From the NCBI RefSeq assembly GCF_004362405.1, contig NZ_SNXE01000012.1:27911-91910 (forward strand): 64,000 nt of DNA, given 5' to 3'. The notes under the pieces were generated by a model, which saw only the letters and a list, made by a program, of their open reading frames with translations, was not told where the DNA came from and searched no databases. Positions within the stretch are counted from its first letter, which is position 1. Every line of letters begins with the position of its first letter. Positions 17,584 to 26,500 of this stretch are shown in pieces. A program made the translations under genes and the position numbers. Source of the stretch: Roseateles asaccharophilus (GTDB lineage Bacteria; Pseudomonadota; Gammaproteobacteria; Burkholderiales; Burkholderiaceae_C).

Positions 17584-19629
17584 ATGACCCGCAAGCTCTT
17601 CGTCACCACCGCCCTGCCCTACGCGAACGCCAATTTCCATATTGGCCACATCATGGAGTACACCCAGGCCGATATCTGGGTGCGCTTCCAGCGCATGATG
17701 GGTCAGGAGGTGCACTTCGTCTGCGCGGACGATGCCCACGGCGCGCCGATCATGATTGCCGCCGAGAAGGCCGGCAAGACGCCGCAGCAGTTCGTGGCCG
17801 ATATCGCGGCGGGCCGCAAGCAGTACCTGGACGGCTTCCACATCAGCTTCGACAACTGGCACTCCACCGATGGGGCCGAGAACCACGAGCTCTCGCAGAC
17901 CATCTACAAGGCCTTGCGCGCCAATGAGCTGATCTCGGTGAAGACCATCGAGCAGTTCTTCGATCCGCAGAAGTCCATGTTCCTGCCGGACCGCTTCATC
18001 AAGGGCGAGTGCCCCAAGTGCGGCGCCAAGGACCAGTACGGCGACAGCTGCGAGGTCTGCGGCGCGGTCTACACGCCCACCGAGCTGAAGAACCCCTTCT
18101 CGGTGCTGACCGGCGCCACGCCGGTGATGAAGAGCTCGGAGCACTACTTCTTCAAGCTCAGCGATCCGCGCTGCGTGGAGTTCCTGGAGCAATGGACTCA
18201 AACTCCGGGCCGCCTGCAGTCCGAGGTGCTGAACAAGATCAAGGAATGGTTCACCAAGGACGAGGAAGGCAATGGCGGCCTGGGCGACTGGGACATCAGC
18301 CGCGACGCGCCCTACTTCGGCATCGAGATCCCCGACGCGCCGGGCAAGTACTTCTACGTCTGGCTGGACGCGCCCATCGGCTACCTAGCCTCGCTGAAGA
18401 ACTACTTCGCCAAGACCGGCCGCGACTTTGATGCCTTCATGGCCGACCCGTCCGTGGAGCAGGTGCACTTCATCGGCAAGGACATCACCTACTTCCACAC
18501 CCTGTTCTGGCCGGCCATGCTGCATTTCAGCGGCCGCCGCACACCCAACCATGTGTTCGTGCACGGCTTCCTCACCGTCAACGGCGGCGAGAAGATGAGC
18601 AAGAGCCGCGGCACCGGCCTGGACCCGCTCAAGTACCTGAGCTTGGGGCTGAACGCCGAGTGGCTGCGCTACTACCTGGCCGCCAAGCTCAACAGCAAAG
18701 TCGAGGACCTGGACTTCAACCCCGAGGACTTCGTCGCCCGCGTCAACTCGGACCTGGTGGGCAAGTACATCAATATCGCCTCGCGCGCCGCCGGCTTCCT
18801 GACCAAGCGCTTCGAGGGCCGGCTCTCGGCCGATGTGGGCGTGGAAGGCTGCGCCCTGCTGGACGGCCTGCGCGCCCAGGCCGGCGCCATTGCCGAGCTC
18901 TACGAGACCCGCGAGTTCGGCAAGGCCCTGCGCGAGATCATGCTGCTGGCCGACCGCGTCAACGAGTATGTGGACCAGAACAAGCCCTGGGAGCTGGCCA
19001 AGCTCGAAGGCAGGGACCAGGTGCTGCAGGATGTGTGCTCCGTCTGCATCGAGGCCTTCCGCCTGCTGTCCATCTACCTCAAGCCTGTGCTGCCGGCCCT
19101 GGTGGCACGTGTGGAGAGCTTCCTCAAGGTGGAGCCCCTGCAGTTCGCCGATGCGCAGCGCGCCCTGGGTGCCCACCAGATCGGCGCCTACGAGCACCTG
19201 ATGCAGCGCGTGGACCCCAAGCTGCTGGAAGCCCTGTTCGAACCGCCCGCCGCGCCCAAGGTCCTGCCCGGCGGTGAAGACCTGGCCCCCGAGATCAAGA
19301 TCGACGATTTCACCAAGGTGGATCTGCGCATCGCCAAGATCCTCAAGGCCGAGCATGTCGAAGGTTCGGACAAGCTGCTGCGCCTGACCCTGGATGTGGG
19401 CGAAGGCAAGACCCGCAATGTCTTCAGCGGCATCAAGAGCGCCTACAAGCCCGAGGATCTGGAAGGCAAGCTCACGGTGATGGTGGCCAATCTGGCACCG
19501 CGCAAGATGAAGTTCGGCCTCAGCGAAGGCATGGTGCTGGCCGCCAGCCACGCCGACGAGAAGGCCCACCCCGGCATCTTTGTGCTGGAGCCCTTCCCCG
19601 GCGCCCAGCCCGGCATGCGGGTGCGCTGA
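17584..19629 (+). CDS. metG: Methionyl-tRNA synthetase
   Basis: 681 residues from the ATG at 17584; the frame upstream is non-coding leader. The catalytic domain has the HIGH motif in [10 protein letters not shown] (residue about 20) and KMSKS in [11 protein letters not shown] (about 338). The connective domain carries a zinc knuckle of CPKCG and CEVCG cysteines (about 140-160). An anticodon-binding domain follows, and the C-terminal 110 residues form the Arc1p/EMAP-II-like tRNA-binding domain ([22 protein letters not shown]). The enzyme charges both initiator and elongator tRNA-Met. Full length and intact. Confidence 0.98.
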   Translation: MTRKLFVTTALPYANANFHIGHIMEYTQADIWVRFQRMMGQEVHFVCADDAHGAPIMIAAEKAGKTPQQFVADIAAGRKQYLDGFHISFDNWHSTDGAENHELSQTIYKALRANELISVKTIEQFFDPQKSMFLPDRFIKGECPKCGAKDQYGDSCEVCGAVYTPTELKNPFSVLTGATPVMKSSEHYFFKLSDPRCVEFLEQWTQTPGRLQSEVLNKIKEWFTKDEEGNGGLGDWDISRDAPYFGIEIPDAPGKYFYVWLDAPIGYLASLKNYFAKTGRDFDAFMADPSVEQVHFIGKDITYFHTLFWPAMLHFSGRRTPNHVFVHGFLTVNGGEKMSKSRGTGLDPLKYLSLGLNAEWLRYYLAAKLNSKVEDLDFNPEDFVARVNSDLVGKYINIASRAAGFLTKRFEGRLSADVGVEGCALLDGLRAQAGAIAELYETREFGKALREIMLLADRVNEYVDQNKPWELAKLEGRDQVLQDVCSVCIEAFRLLSIYLKPVLPALVARVESFLKVEPLQFADAQRALGAHQIGAYEHLMQRVDPKLLEALFEPPAAPKVLPGGEDLAPEIKIDDFTKVDLRIAKILKAEHVEGSDKLLRLTLDVGEGKTRNVFSGIKSAYKPEDLEGKLTVMVANLAPRKMKFGLSEGMVLAASHADEKAHPGIFVLEPFPGAQPGMRVR

Positions 19630-19667
19630 GCTGACACCGCTACGGCTTGACCAGCCATGATCGCCAC

Positions 19668-19692
19668 AGGCCGGCCCCTCACGGGCCGGCCT
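19668..19692 (+). terminator. GC-rich hairpin after metG
   Basis: AGGCCGGCCC (19668-19677) and GGGCCGGCCT (19683-19692) form a perfect 10-bp stem with a 5-base loop, 38 bases after the metG stop. No T-run follows, so termination may be weak or Rho-assisted. Confidence 0.55.
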
Positions 19693-19693
19693 G

Positions 19694-19699
19694 TAAAAT
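19694..19699 (+). promoter_or_regulatory. Putative -10 element for the DUF3460 gene
   Basis: An extended TGTAAAAT sits directly after the metG hairpin and 41 bases before the next start codon, a compact terminator-promoter junction. Confidence 0.4.
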
Positions 19700-19740
19700 T
19701 CCCGGCTTGCGAGCCGCAAGACTCTTTGTTGAAGCACACC

Positions 19741-19944
19741 ATGCCTTTGTTCTGGAAGCCCTACAAGTCCGACGTCACGAACTTCATCGATGAGCTGAAG
19801 GCCAAGAAGCCCTCGCTGGAAGCCGAGCAGCGCGCCGGCCGTGCCCTGCTGTGGGACAAGCCGGTGGACCGCCAGAACCAGGCCGACTTCCGCGCCGCCC
19901 GTGTGGCCCAGCAGGCCTACGTCTACCAGACCAAGAGCGACTAA
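19741..19944 (+). CDS. DUF3460-family small protein
   Basis: 67 residues: MPLFWKPYKSDVTNFIDELK, then KPSLEAEQRAGRALLWDK and an Ala/Gln-rich tail. This matches DUF3460, a short protein found almost only in betaproteobacteria next to metG or scpA. Function unknown. It is soluble with no cysteines. The gene lies 39 bases before scpA on the same strand and is probably co-transcribed with it. Confidence 0.85.
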   Translation: MPLFWKPYKSDVTNFIDELKAKKPSLEAEQRAGRALLWDKPVDRQNQADFRAARVAQQAYVYQTKSD

Positions 19945-19983
19945 GCCCCGGGCCTTGCGGACCTGCCCAGCGGAACCCACCGC

Positions 19984-20844
19984 GTGAGCGATCCCGCCCT
20001 GCTGGTGCCTGAGCTGCCTCCCGAGTCCGGTGAGGCGGCCCAGGTGTTGCCGCAAACCGTGGATGGCGTGGCCGTGGCCCGCCTCTATGGCGAGCCACTC
20101 TTCACCCTGCCCCAGGACCTCTACATCCCGCCCGAGGCGCTGGAGGTGTTTCTGGAGGCCTTCCAGGGCCCGCTGGACCTGCTGCTCTATCTGATCCGGC
20201 GGCAGAACTTCAACATCCTGGACATCCCGCTGGCGGACGTGACCCGCCAATACCTCAGCTATGTGGAGCAGATCCGCTCCAGCAATCTCGAGCTGGCCAG
20301 CGAATACCTGCTGATGGCGGCCATGCTGATCGAGATCAAGTCGCGCATGCTGCTGCCACCCAAGAAAACCGAGGACGGTAGCGAGCCCGAGGATCCGCGC
20401 GCCGAGCTGGTGCGCCGCCTGCTGGAGTACGAGCAGATCAAGCTGGCTGCCGCCCGCCTGGATGCCCTGCCCGTGCTGGGCCGCGACTTTCTGCGGGCCC
20501 AGATCCATATCGAGCAGTCGCTCACGCCGCGCTTCCCCGATGTGGAAGTGGAGGATCTGCGCCAGGCCTGGCTGGACATCCTCAAGCGCGCCAATCTCAA
20601 GCAGCACCACAAGATCAGCCGCGAGCAGCTCTCGGTGCGCGAGCATATGAGCATCGTGCTGCGCCGCCTGCAGGGCCAGCGCTTCGCCCTCTTTGAAGAC
20701 CTGTTCGAGGTGGACCGCGGCCCCCAGGTCCTGGTGGTGACCTTCATCGCCATGCTGGAGCTGGCGCGCGAGCGCCTGCTCGAGATCACCCAGGCCGAGG
20801 CCTTCGCCCCCATCTACGTGCGCCTGGCCTACGCGCCGAGCTGA
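19984..20844 (+). CDS. scpA: Segregation and condensation protein A
   Basis: 286 residues from a GTG start. After a variable N-terminus (1-50), the core begins EVFLEAFQGPLDLLLYLIRRQNFNILDIPL, the ScpA kleisin N-terminal domain that binds the SMC neck. EYLLMAAMLIEIKSRMLLPP follows, and the C-terminal winged helix (about 205-280) binds the SMC head. ScpA bridges SMC dimers in the condensin complex that compacts and separates chromosomes. No scpB or smc is in the window. The GTG is used because no good ATG lies closer to the conserved part. Confidence 0.95.
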   Translation: MSDPALLVPELPPESGEAAQVLPQTVDGVAVARLYGEPLFTLPQDLYIPPEALEVFLEAFQGPLDLLLYLIRRQNFNILDIPLADVTRQYLSYVEQIRSSNLELASEYLLMAAMLIEIKSRMLLPPKKTEDGSEPEDPRAELVRRLLEYEQIKLAAARLDALPVLGRDFLRAQIHIEQSLTPRFPDVEVEDLRQAWLDILKRANLKQHHKISREQLSVREHMSIVLRRLQGQRFALFEDLFEVDRGPQVLVVTFIAMLELARERLLEITQAEAFAPIYVRLAYAPS

Positions 20845-20865
20845 ACTACAGCCCCATCAAGCACA

Positions 20866-20897
20866 AAGCCCGAGGAACCGGCCGGCTCCTCGGGCTT
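20866..20897. terminator. Hairpin between scpA and the NarL-type regulator
   Basis: AAGCCCGAGGA (20866-20876) pairs with TCCTCGGGCTT (20887-20897), an 11-bp perfect stem around a GC-rich 10-base loop. It lies in the convergent gap 21 bases after scpA and 25 bases beyond the regulator's stop, so it can serve both strands. The T-tracts are short. Confidence 0.7.
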
Positions 20898-20922
20898 GAT
20901 CAATGGTGCGAGCCCGGGGCGA

Positions 20923-21657
20923 TCAGGCCGGCGAGCGCCAGGTGGAGAACTGCGCGTCCGGCTGGCGCTGCAGCATCTGGCCCACGGCCAGCACGGCCTG
21001 GGTGCGCGAACTCACGCCCAGGGCCTTGAGCACCGCGGCCACATGGTCCTTGATGGTTTCCACCGACACCCCCAGCTCGCGGGCGATGATCTTGTTGGGC
21101 TTGCCTTGCAGCAGCAGGGCCAGCACATCGGTCTGGCGGGGGGTCAGGGACAGGCCGTCCAGGCTGCCCGGGGTCTGAAAGCCCGGCGCGCTGGCCGCCT
21201 GCTGGATCTGCTGCAGACGCGGATTGCCAACCACGGTGGGCACCGGCTCCGACGGCACCTCGTGACCCAGGCTCATGGGCGGCACATAGATGCCACCCGA
21301 CATCACCAGCTTGAGCGCCTGGGACAGCATCTCGGTGCTGCTGCGCTTGGGCACAAAGCCCATGGCCCCCTGGTCGATGGCGCGTATCACATCGCTGGCG
21401 CGGTCCGAGGCCGAGATCACCACCACGGGCAGGGCCGGATAAGCGGCACGGAACTCGTCGAGCACATCGAAGCCGCTGGCATCGCCCAGCTGCAAATCCA
21501 GCAGGACCAGGTCGAACTCCTGGCTATCCTTCAGCAGACGGCGGGCCGCGGCGGCACTGTCCGCACCGATGACCTGGACGTCGTCGCCCAGGCCCTCAAT
21601 CACGGTTTGCAGGGCCGACAGGATCAGCGGGTGATCATCAATGAGCAGTACTTTCAT
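20923..21657 (-). CDS. NarL/FixJ-family response regulator
   Basis: 244 residues. The receiver (1-120) has D7-D8, phosphoacceptor D54 and the conserved lysine in GFVPKRSS. A linker of about 45 residues leads to a LuxR-type helix-turn-helix (about 170-230): LTPRQTDVLALLLQGKPNKIIARELGVSVETIKDHV. It should bind DNA as a dimer after phosphorylation. No kinase gene is adjacent, so the partner lies elsewhere and the regulon is unknown. Confidence 0.9.
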   Translation of the reverse strand: MKVLLIDDHPLILSALQTVIEGLGDDVQVIGADSAAAARRLLKDSQEFDLVLLDLQLGDASGFDVLDEFRAAYPALPVVVISASDRASDVIRAIDQGAMGFVPKRSSTEMLSQALKLVMSGGIYVPPMSLGHEVPSEPVPTVVGNPRLQQIQQAASAPGFQTPGSLDGLSLTPRQTDVLALLLQGKPNKIIARELGVSVETIKDHVAAVLKALGVSSRTQAVLAVGQMLQRQPDAQFSTWRSPA

Positions 21658-21828
21658 GCTCGGCCCCTCTTTGTTATGTAGCGCAATGCTCGGTCTTATT
21701 CATGACTACCGGGCCGCATCATAGAAGAAGGCCTGCACCGGGCGGCACACCCCTCATGGGTGATAGCCCCCTCGGATCAGTTCGCAATGCAAACAAATCA
21801 AGCCACTGGCGCGTCGACCCGCCATGCC

Positions 21829-22458
21829 TCAGCCCAGCCAGGCCAGCAAGTTCTGCCATTGCGCCAGGTCGCGCTCGACCCGGCCGGGCGTCACATCCCA
21901 CAGGCTGAGCCCTCGCGCGGCGAGCTGCACATAGTTCTGCGTATCGCGCAAGGGCCCCAGAACCGGCAGGTCCAGGCCCTGCACAAACTGCTGCAGTTGC
22001 TGGGCCGATAGCGTGCCTTCCCGCGTTCGCATGGCCACCAGGGCCAGCGAAGGGCCCCGCCCGGTTTGCCCGCGCAGCGTCTGCAAGGTCTGCAGGAATG
22101 CATAGCTGGCCTGGATGTCAAACAGGCTGGGCTGCAGGGGAATGAGCAAGCGGTCGGCCAGCCCATAAGCGGCAGCAAGGCGTTTGCCATGCAAGCCGGC
22201 AGGCGTATCCAGCACCACATGACTGACACCCTTGGGTGGCTTGGCCAAGGTCTTGCCCTCGGACTTGCTCAACTCCCAGCCGCGAATACTCGGCAGGCCC
22301 GCGGGCCGCTGAGCCAGCCACTGGCGCGAGGACTGCTGGACATCCAGATCACCCAGCATGACCGCATGCCCCTGCCGGGCCAGATAGCCGGCAATATTGG
22401 TAGCCAGGGTGGACTTGCCCACCCCACCCTTGGGATTGGCGATCATGATGACGGGCAT
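21829..22458 (-). CDS. Orphan ParA/MinD-like ATPase
   Basis: 209 residues from the ATG giving MPVIMIANPKGGVGKSTLATN. The deviant Walker A PKGGVGKST is at 9-17, Walker A' LGDLDVQQSSRQWL at about 40-53, and VVLDTPAG at about 86-93 is the Walker B. The LGDLD-QQSS pattern and small size match McdA/ParC/VirC1-type ATPases that position cargo (plasmids, chemoreceptor clusters, carboxysomes) on the nucleoid, rather than chromosomal ParA. No ParB or other cargo adaptor is adjacent. It is divergent from DUF1841, 128 bases between starts. Confidence 0.88.
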   Translation of the reverse strand: MPVIMIANPKGGVGKSTLATNIAGYLARQGHAVMLGDLDVQQSSRQWLAQRPAGLPSIRGWELSKSEGKTLAKPPKGVSHVVLDTPAGLHGKRLAAAYGLADRLLIPLQPSLFDIQASYAFLQTLQTLRGQTGRGPSLALVAMRTREGTLSAQQLQQFVQGLDLPVLGPLRDTQNYVQLAARGLSLWDVTPGRVERDLAQWQNLLAWLG

Positions 22459-22586
22459 GAGTCGGTCTCTCGGATAGGCAATACCAGGCAGGCTGCGGCC
22501 CCTGGCGCGTGGATGGGCTGATGGTAGCGACACCGGCGCGCGCCGCCTATCGCCCGCCCATGTTCCGGGGCTGCGACAATGACGCC

Positions 22587-23018
22587 ATGTTCGCCCCCTC
22601 TCAAATCGAGGTGCGCCGCTTCTTCTGCGCCACCTACCGCAAGCTGCGTGATGGCAGCCCCCTGATTCCGATGGAAGCCCTGGCGGCCCGCTGGATCGAG
22701 GAGCACCCCGAGTACCACGCCGAGCTCGCCGACGAGGAAGCCGCGGTCCATGCCGTCTACACGGTGGAAGAGGGGCGCACCAACCCCTTTCTGCATCTGT
22801 CCATGCACCTGACCATCAGCGAGCAGCACTCCATCGACCAGCCCACCGGCATACGCCAGGCCCTGGATCTGCTGGCCGCCAAGCGCAACTCTGCCCATGA
22901 AGCCCAGCATGCGGCCATGGACTGCCTGGGCGAGATGATCTGGGCCTCGCAGCGCAGCGGCCTGCCACCCGACGGTCACGCCTACCTCGACTGCGTGCGC
23001 CGCAAAGCCACCTCCTGA
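22587..23018 (+). CDS. DUF1841-family protein
   Basis: 143 residues starting at MFAPSQIEVRRFFCATYRKLR, the conserved opening of DUF1841. Later blocks are EEHPEYHAELADEEAA, NPFLHLSMHLTISEQHSIDQP and EAQHAAMDCLGEMIWASQR. The protein is soluble and mostly helical with several conserved His residues (HLSMHL, HEAQHAAMDC) that could bind a metal, though this is only an inference. Function unknown. A strong terminator follows immediately. Confidence 0.87.
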   Translation: MFAPSQIEVRRFFCATYRKLRDGSPLIPMEALAARWIEEHPEYHAELADEEAAVHAVYTVEEGRTNPFLHLSMHLTISEQHSIDQPTGIRQALDLLAAKRNSAHEAQHAAMDCLGEMIWASQRSGLPPDGHAYLDCVRRKATS

Positions 23019-23023
23019 AAAGC

Positions 23024-23047
23024 AAAAGCCACCCTGGGGTGGCTTTT
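23024..23047. terminator. Strong bidirectional terminator between DUF1841 and flgN
   Basis: AAAAGCCACC (23024-23033) and GGTGGCTTTT (23038-23047) form a 10-bp stem with a 4-base loop. It ends in TTTT on the plus strand and, by symmetry, on the minus strand, and separates two convergent transcripts. Confidence 0.85.
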
Positions 23048-23078
23048 CTGGCTGCGTGGCGCGAAACCCGCGCGCGCT

Positions 23079-23492
23079 TCAGGCTTGGTAGGACCCGCCG
23101 CCCAAGGTCTTGCGCTCGCTCTTTCCCATGGCCGAGTACAGGCCGGTGGCCTCGCCCGGCATCAGCACGTCGATGGCGCGGTCCAGGGCTGCGGTCGCAC
23201 GTGCCAGCGACTCGCGCTGCGCCGCCACACGCCCACCGGCCTGAACCAGGCGATGACGCAGATTGGGCGGAACCTGCCCGGCGCGGGCCGCTTCGCTGAA
23301 CATGGCAATCGCCTCGGCCAGGGCCTGGTGCAGTGCGCTGGCGTGCAACTCGATGGCCTGGGTGTCCCGGCGCAGCAAGGCCTCGCCCAGCAGATTCAGG
23401 CAGCTTTCGACGGCCAGCAGCGGCTGCTCCAGGGTCTGACCCAGGGCCACATTGGGCGCGTCATTGATATCGGTGGGGGGCAAGGCGTGCAT
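23079..23492 (-). CDS. flgN: Flagellar export chaperone FlgN family
   Basis: 137 residues from the ATG at 23492. It is a helical protein with weak sequence identity to known FlgN, but it lies directly downstream of flgM, has the right size and shows the typical amphipathic helices (about 18-115) and Leu-rich pattern LEQPLLAVESCLNLLGEALL. FlgN escorts the hook-filament junction proteins FlgK and FlgL to the export gate; both are encoded in this locus. The end (about 115-137) is Gly/Ser-rich. Assignment is by context plus fold expectation. Confidence 0.75.
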   Translation of the reverse strand: MHALPPTDINDAPNVALGQTLEQPLLAVESCLNLLGEALLRRDTQAIELHASALHQALAEAIAMFSEAARAGQVPPNLRHRLVQAGGRVAAQRESLARATAALDRAIDVLMPGEATGLYSAMGKSERKTLGGGSYQA

Positions 23493-23571
23493 AACGGTAT
23501 CCGCCGCAGGCGTTGATCTCGTTCGGCTGAAGGGCTGCTCGTCCGGCTTCCGGTCAGGCCGGGAACCGTCC

Positions 23572-23892
23572 TCAGTGCGGTGTGGCTCGGGCCAGCATTT
23601 CCTGTGCATTGGCGATCAGCTTGTCGGCGATCGCGTCGGCATTGATGCTGAAACGGCCCTCGGTGATGGCTTGGGAAATGCGCCCCACCTTCTCGGCGTC
23701 GAAGCTGCCCTCCTCGGCCACGCCGGACAACATGGCACTGGCGGTGCTGGACAGTTTGATCTGGGCGCTGGCATCCGGGGCCTTGCCGGCCACGGCGGGT
23801 GCCTGGCGCGCGCCACCACGAGGGGCTTCGGCTGCGCCATTGGTCCCGACCGGCGTCGAGGCCAACTTTTCGGGGCTGTTACCGATTTTCAT
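23572..23892 (-). CDS. flgM: Anti-sigma-28 factor FlgM
   Basis: 106 residues; ATG chosen at 23892 because GGAG lies 8 bases before it (a TTG four codons upstream is possible). It begins MKIGNSPEK and contains QIKLSSTASAMLS followed by EEGSFDAEKVGRISQAITEGRFSINADAIADKLI, the sigma-28-binding C-terminal part of FlgM. It holds FliA inactive until the hook-basal body is complete, and is then exported. The first 45 residues are Ala/Gly/Pro-rich and probably disordered. A sigma-28 promoter lies upstream, giving autoregulation. Confidence 0.93.
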   Translation of the reverse strand: MKIGNSPEKLASTPVGTNGAAEAPRGGARQAPAVAGKAPDASAQIKLSSTASAMLSGVAEEGSFDAEKVGRISQAITEGRFSINADAIADKLIANAQEMLARATPH

Positions 23893-23942
23893 GCTGATCT
23901 CCAAAGCTCGGGACGGTCCGCAAACCGCCCTGGTTGCTCGGT

Positions 23943-23969
23943 GTATCGACCCGTTGCGCCGGGACTTTA
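23943..23969 (-). promoter_or_regulatory. Sigma-28 (FliA) promoter of flgM-flgN
   Basis: On the minus strand TAAAGTCC (23962-23969), an 11-base spacer and GTCGATAC (23943-23950) match the consensus TAAAGTTT-N11-GCCGATAA at 12 of 16 positions with exact spacing. It lies 51 bases before the flgM start. Confidence 0.8.
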
Positions 23970-23994
23970 GGGAATTCCACGGACCAAGGCCTGC

Positions 23995-24783
23995 TCATAG
24001 CAAAACCTCCACACGCCGCTCGCCGACCGCGCGCCCCGTGACGGTGCGCCCGTTCTCAAAGCGAACTCTCACATTCTGCCCGTCAAAGCCAGGCTCCAGG
24101 GCCTGGGCCTCGCCGCTGACCGCATAGCCGCGGCCACTGGCCAGGACCTGGACGCGCTCGCCCACGGCAAACCAGCGCCGGGCCTTGAGATCGCTGCTGC
24201 GCACCGCCTCACCGGGCACCAAGGGGCGCTGCAGGCTGCGTCCTTCGAGCAAGCCGGTATCCAGAAAGACCTGCCCCATCTCGGCGGCGATATCGACTTC
24301 GGCCGTCTGCAGCAGGGCGGCGCTGAGCGTCGTGCCAGCCGGCAAGGCCTGAGCCGCCACCACCGCACGCGCATGCACCATCACTTGCACCGGCAGGGTG
24401 ACATTCCAGCGGGCGCCGCTGGGGCCGGTTCGAGCCCCGTCCAGGCAGCGCAGGCCGATGCGGGTCTTGCCCCACATGCGCTGCCCCTGCGGCAGATAGG
24501 GCTGGACCTCGCGACAAGGCGCCAGCCGCAGCCGGCTGTCCAAGGCCCCCAGTTGCACGCTCACCCGAGCCCCCTGGGGCGCACCGGCCCTGGCGCCCGA
24601 AAGCGCCAGCTCCTGCACATGCCCCACCAGCTCCGCCGGCAGGTCCGCCGCGGCTTCGCCCGGCAGCGACGCGCACAAGCCCGCCACCGTCAGCAGCAAC
24701 ACCCCGCTTGCCAGGGTGGGCCGCCGACTCTGACGGCGCTGCGTGGCATGCACGGCAGCGGGAGCTTGGGCGTTTTGATCCAT
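23995..24783 (-). CDS. flgA: Flagellar basal body P-ring formation chaperone FlgA
   Basis: 262 residues from the ATG at 24783. A long N-terminus with a hydrophobic core at about 23-42 ending in an Ala-rich site suggests Sec export. The conserved C-terminal SAF domain (about 135-262) shows AAQALPAGTTLSAALLQTAEVDI, GRSLQRPLVPGEAVRSSDLKARRW and VRVRFENGRTVTGRAV. FlgA helps FlgI assemble into the P-ring in the periplasm. It is divergent from flgB with 147 bases between starts, so both may share an FlhDC-dependent control region that I could not resolve. Confidence 0.92.
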   Translation of the reverse strand: MDQNAQAPAAVHATQRRQSRRPTLASGVLLLTVAGLCASLPGEAAADLPAELVGHVQELALSGARAGAPQGARVSVQLGALDSRLRLAPCREVQPYLPQGQRMWGKTRIGLRCLDGARTGPSGARWNVTLPVQVMVHARAVVAAQALPAGTTLSAALLQTAEVDIAAEMGQVFLDTGLLEGRSLQRPLVPGEAVRSSDLKARRWFAVGERVQVLASGRGYAVSGEAQALEPGFDGQNVRVRFENGRTVTGRAVGERRVEVLL

Positions 24784-24930
24784 GGCAGCCACTGTAGACG
24801 CCCCGCCCCCTCCGGTTTGTGCCGAAATGCACAGCAAAGCCCATGCTTTTCCCGCTCATGTTTTCCGGACCGCCCAACACAATCCCATCCAATCGCCCAG
24901 GCTGCCAGCGCTGTATGGAGGGCCCACATC

Positions 24931-25344
24931 ATGATCAACCGACTGACCAATGCACTGAACTTCCAGGCCCAGGCCCTTAGCCTGCGCTCGGAGCGCCAGC
25001 GCCAGCTCGCCAGCAATATCGCCAATGCCGACACCCCGGGCTATCAGGCCCGGGACATGGATTTTGCGCGGGCCTTGCGTGAAGCCACCGGGTCGGCAGC
25101 CGTGCCGGGTGCGCTGAATGTCACCGCCAAGGGTCATATGGCACCGCTGGCCGGCGCCCGGGCCGATCACGAGAAGCTCTACGCCAGCTCCGCCCAGACC
25201 AATCTGGACAGCAACACGGTGGACATGGACCGGGAGCGCGCCAATTTCGTGGACAACACCGTCAAGTACGAAGCCACGCTGCGCTTCATCAATGGCAGCG
25301 TGCGCACCACGCTGGATGCGATGAAGTCGCACAACGCGGCCTGA
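24931..25344 (+). CDS. flgB: Flagellar proximal rod protein FlgB
   Basis: 137 residues from the ATG behind GGAGGG. It shows the rod-family N-terminal motif ASNIANADTPGYQARDMDF (residues about 31-49) and ends with the heptad-like stretch RANFVDNTVKYEATLRFINGSVRTTLDAM. It forms part of the proximal rod in the periplasm. First gene of the long flgBCDEFGHIJKL run; flgC follows after 20 bases. Length is normal for the family. Confidence 0.97.
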   Translation: MINRLTNALNFQAQALSLRSERQRQLASNIANADTPGYQARDMDFARALREATGSAAVPGALNVTAKGHMAPLAGARADHEKLYASSAQTNLDSNTVDMDRERANFVDNTVKYEATLRFINGSVRTTLDAMKSHNAA

Positions 25345-25364
25345 CGCCACCGGGAGCCTGAATC

Positions 25365-25781
25365 ATGTCCATGTTCCAGATCTTTGGCATCTCCGGCAGC
25401 GCCGTCAGCGCCCAGAGCCAGCGCCTCAATGTGGTAGCCAGCAACCTGGCCAACGCCGACACCGTGGCCGGCCCCGATGGGCAGGCCTACAAGGCGCGCC
25501 AGACCGTGTTCCAGACTGCCTTGCTGGGCGCTGGCAACAACCTGGGCACGGCCGGCGTGCGCGTGGCCCAGATCACCGAGGACCAGAGCCCCGGCCGGCG
25601 CGTGCACGACCCCAAGCACCCCCAGGCCGATGCCGATGGCTATGTGACCTACAGCAACGTCAGCAGCGTGGAGGAAATGGTCAACATGATCTCGGCCTCG
25701 CGCTCCTACCAGAACAACGTCGAGGTGATGAGCACGGCCAAGAACCTGCTGCTCAAGACCTTGCAGATGGGCCAGTCCTGA
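25365..25781 (+). CDS. flgC: Flagellar proximal rod protein FlgC
   Basis: 138 residues. N-terminal SASNLANADTV-type motif (VVASNLANADTVAGPDG at about 24-40), central AYKARQTVFQ block, and C-terminal YSNVSSVEEMVNMISASRSYQNNVEVMSTAKNLLLKTL typical of FlgC. It assembles with FlgB and FlgF in the proximal rod. It is preceded by GGGAG and sits between flgB and flgD on one transcript. Confidence 0.97.
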   Translation: MSMFQIFGISGSAVSAQSQRLNVVASNLANADTVAGPDGQAYKARQTVFQTALLGAGNNLGTAGVRVAQITEDQSPGRRVHDPKHPQADADGYVTYSNVSSVEEMVNMISASRSYQNNVEVMSTAKNLLLKTLQMGQS

Positions 25782-25805
25782 GCGGACTGAAGCGGAGCCA
25801 CCCCC

Positions 25806-26450
25806 ATGGACGTCACCAGCCTCAACCAGACCCTGAGCGGCGGCAAGTCGCCGGCCGTGAGCAAGAACGCGGTTGAAACCCAGGACCGCTTCCTCAAGCT
25901 GCTCGTCGCCCAGATGCGCAACCAGGATCCGATGAACCCGCTGGACAACGCGCAGGTGACCAGCCAGATGGCGCAGATCCAGACCGTGTCCGGTATCGCC
26001 ACCCTGGACAAGTCCATCCAGTCCCTGAGCAGCCAGTTCGGCCAGATGCTGCCCCTGCAAGGCGCGACCCTGCTGGGTCGCCAGGTCAGCGTGCCGGGCA
26101 ACAAGCTCTCCACCAGCGAGGCCACGGCTCGCGGCGCCTACGAGCTCAGCAGCCCGGCCGACCGCGTCAAGCTCGAGGTGCTGACCCCTGCCGGCACGGT
26201 GCTGGACACGGTGGAACTCGGTGCCCAGGGCAGCGGCCTGCAGCGCTTCGAGTGGAACACCGAAAAGGGCAAGGCCTACCCCGAGCTCGCCTTCCGCATC
26301 ACCGCCACCAAGGGCAGCAGCACGCTCAGCAGCAGCACCTATGCCGTGGACAAAGTGGCCTCCATCGGCAGCAGCGCCACCGGCACCCTGCAGCTGCAAC
26401 TCGCCCGCCTGGGCGTCATCGATTACGGCAGCGTCAAGTCGATTGACTGA
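25806..26450 (+). CDS. flgD: Flagellar hook assembly scaffold protein FlgD
   Basis: 214 residues. The export and capping region QDRFLKLLVAQMRNQDPMNPLDN (about 28-50) is diagnostic. The C-terminal half (about 95-214) holds the FlgD Ig-like and Tudor-like domains, with a family-typical SSPADRVKLEVL and GLQRFEWN. FlgD caps the growing hook and is discarded when FlgK is added. flgE follows after 50 bases. Confidence 0.96.
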   Translation: MDVTSLNQTLSGGKSPAVSKNAVETQDRFLKLLVAQMRNQDPMNPLDNAQVTSQMAQIQTVSGIATLDKSIQSLSSQFGQMLPLQGATLLGRQVSVPGNKLSTSEATARGAYELSSPADRVKLEVLTPAGTVLDTVELGAQGSGLQRFEWNTEKGKAYPELAFRITATKGSSTLSSSTYAVDKVASIGSSATGTLQLQLARLGVIDYGSVKSID

Positions 26451-26500
26451 GCCGACGCGCCCCACCCCACGCCACTGAACGCCCCGTCCGAGGATTCATC

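Noticed and set aside
18385..20646. 753-codon minus-strand frame opposite metG, DUF3460 and scpA
   Set aside because: It spans three well supported plus-strand genes and has a low-complexity His/Gln/Leu-rich translation; it is an artefact of high third-position GC.
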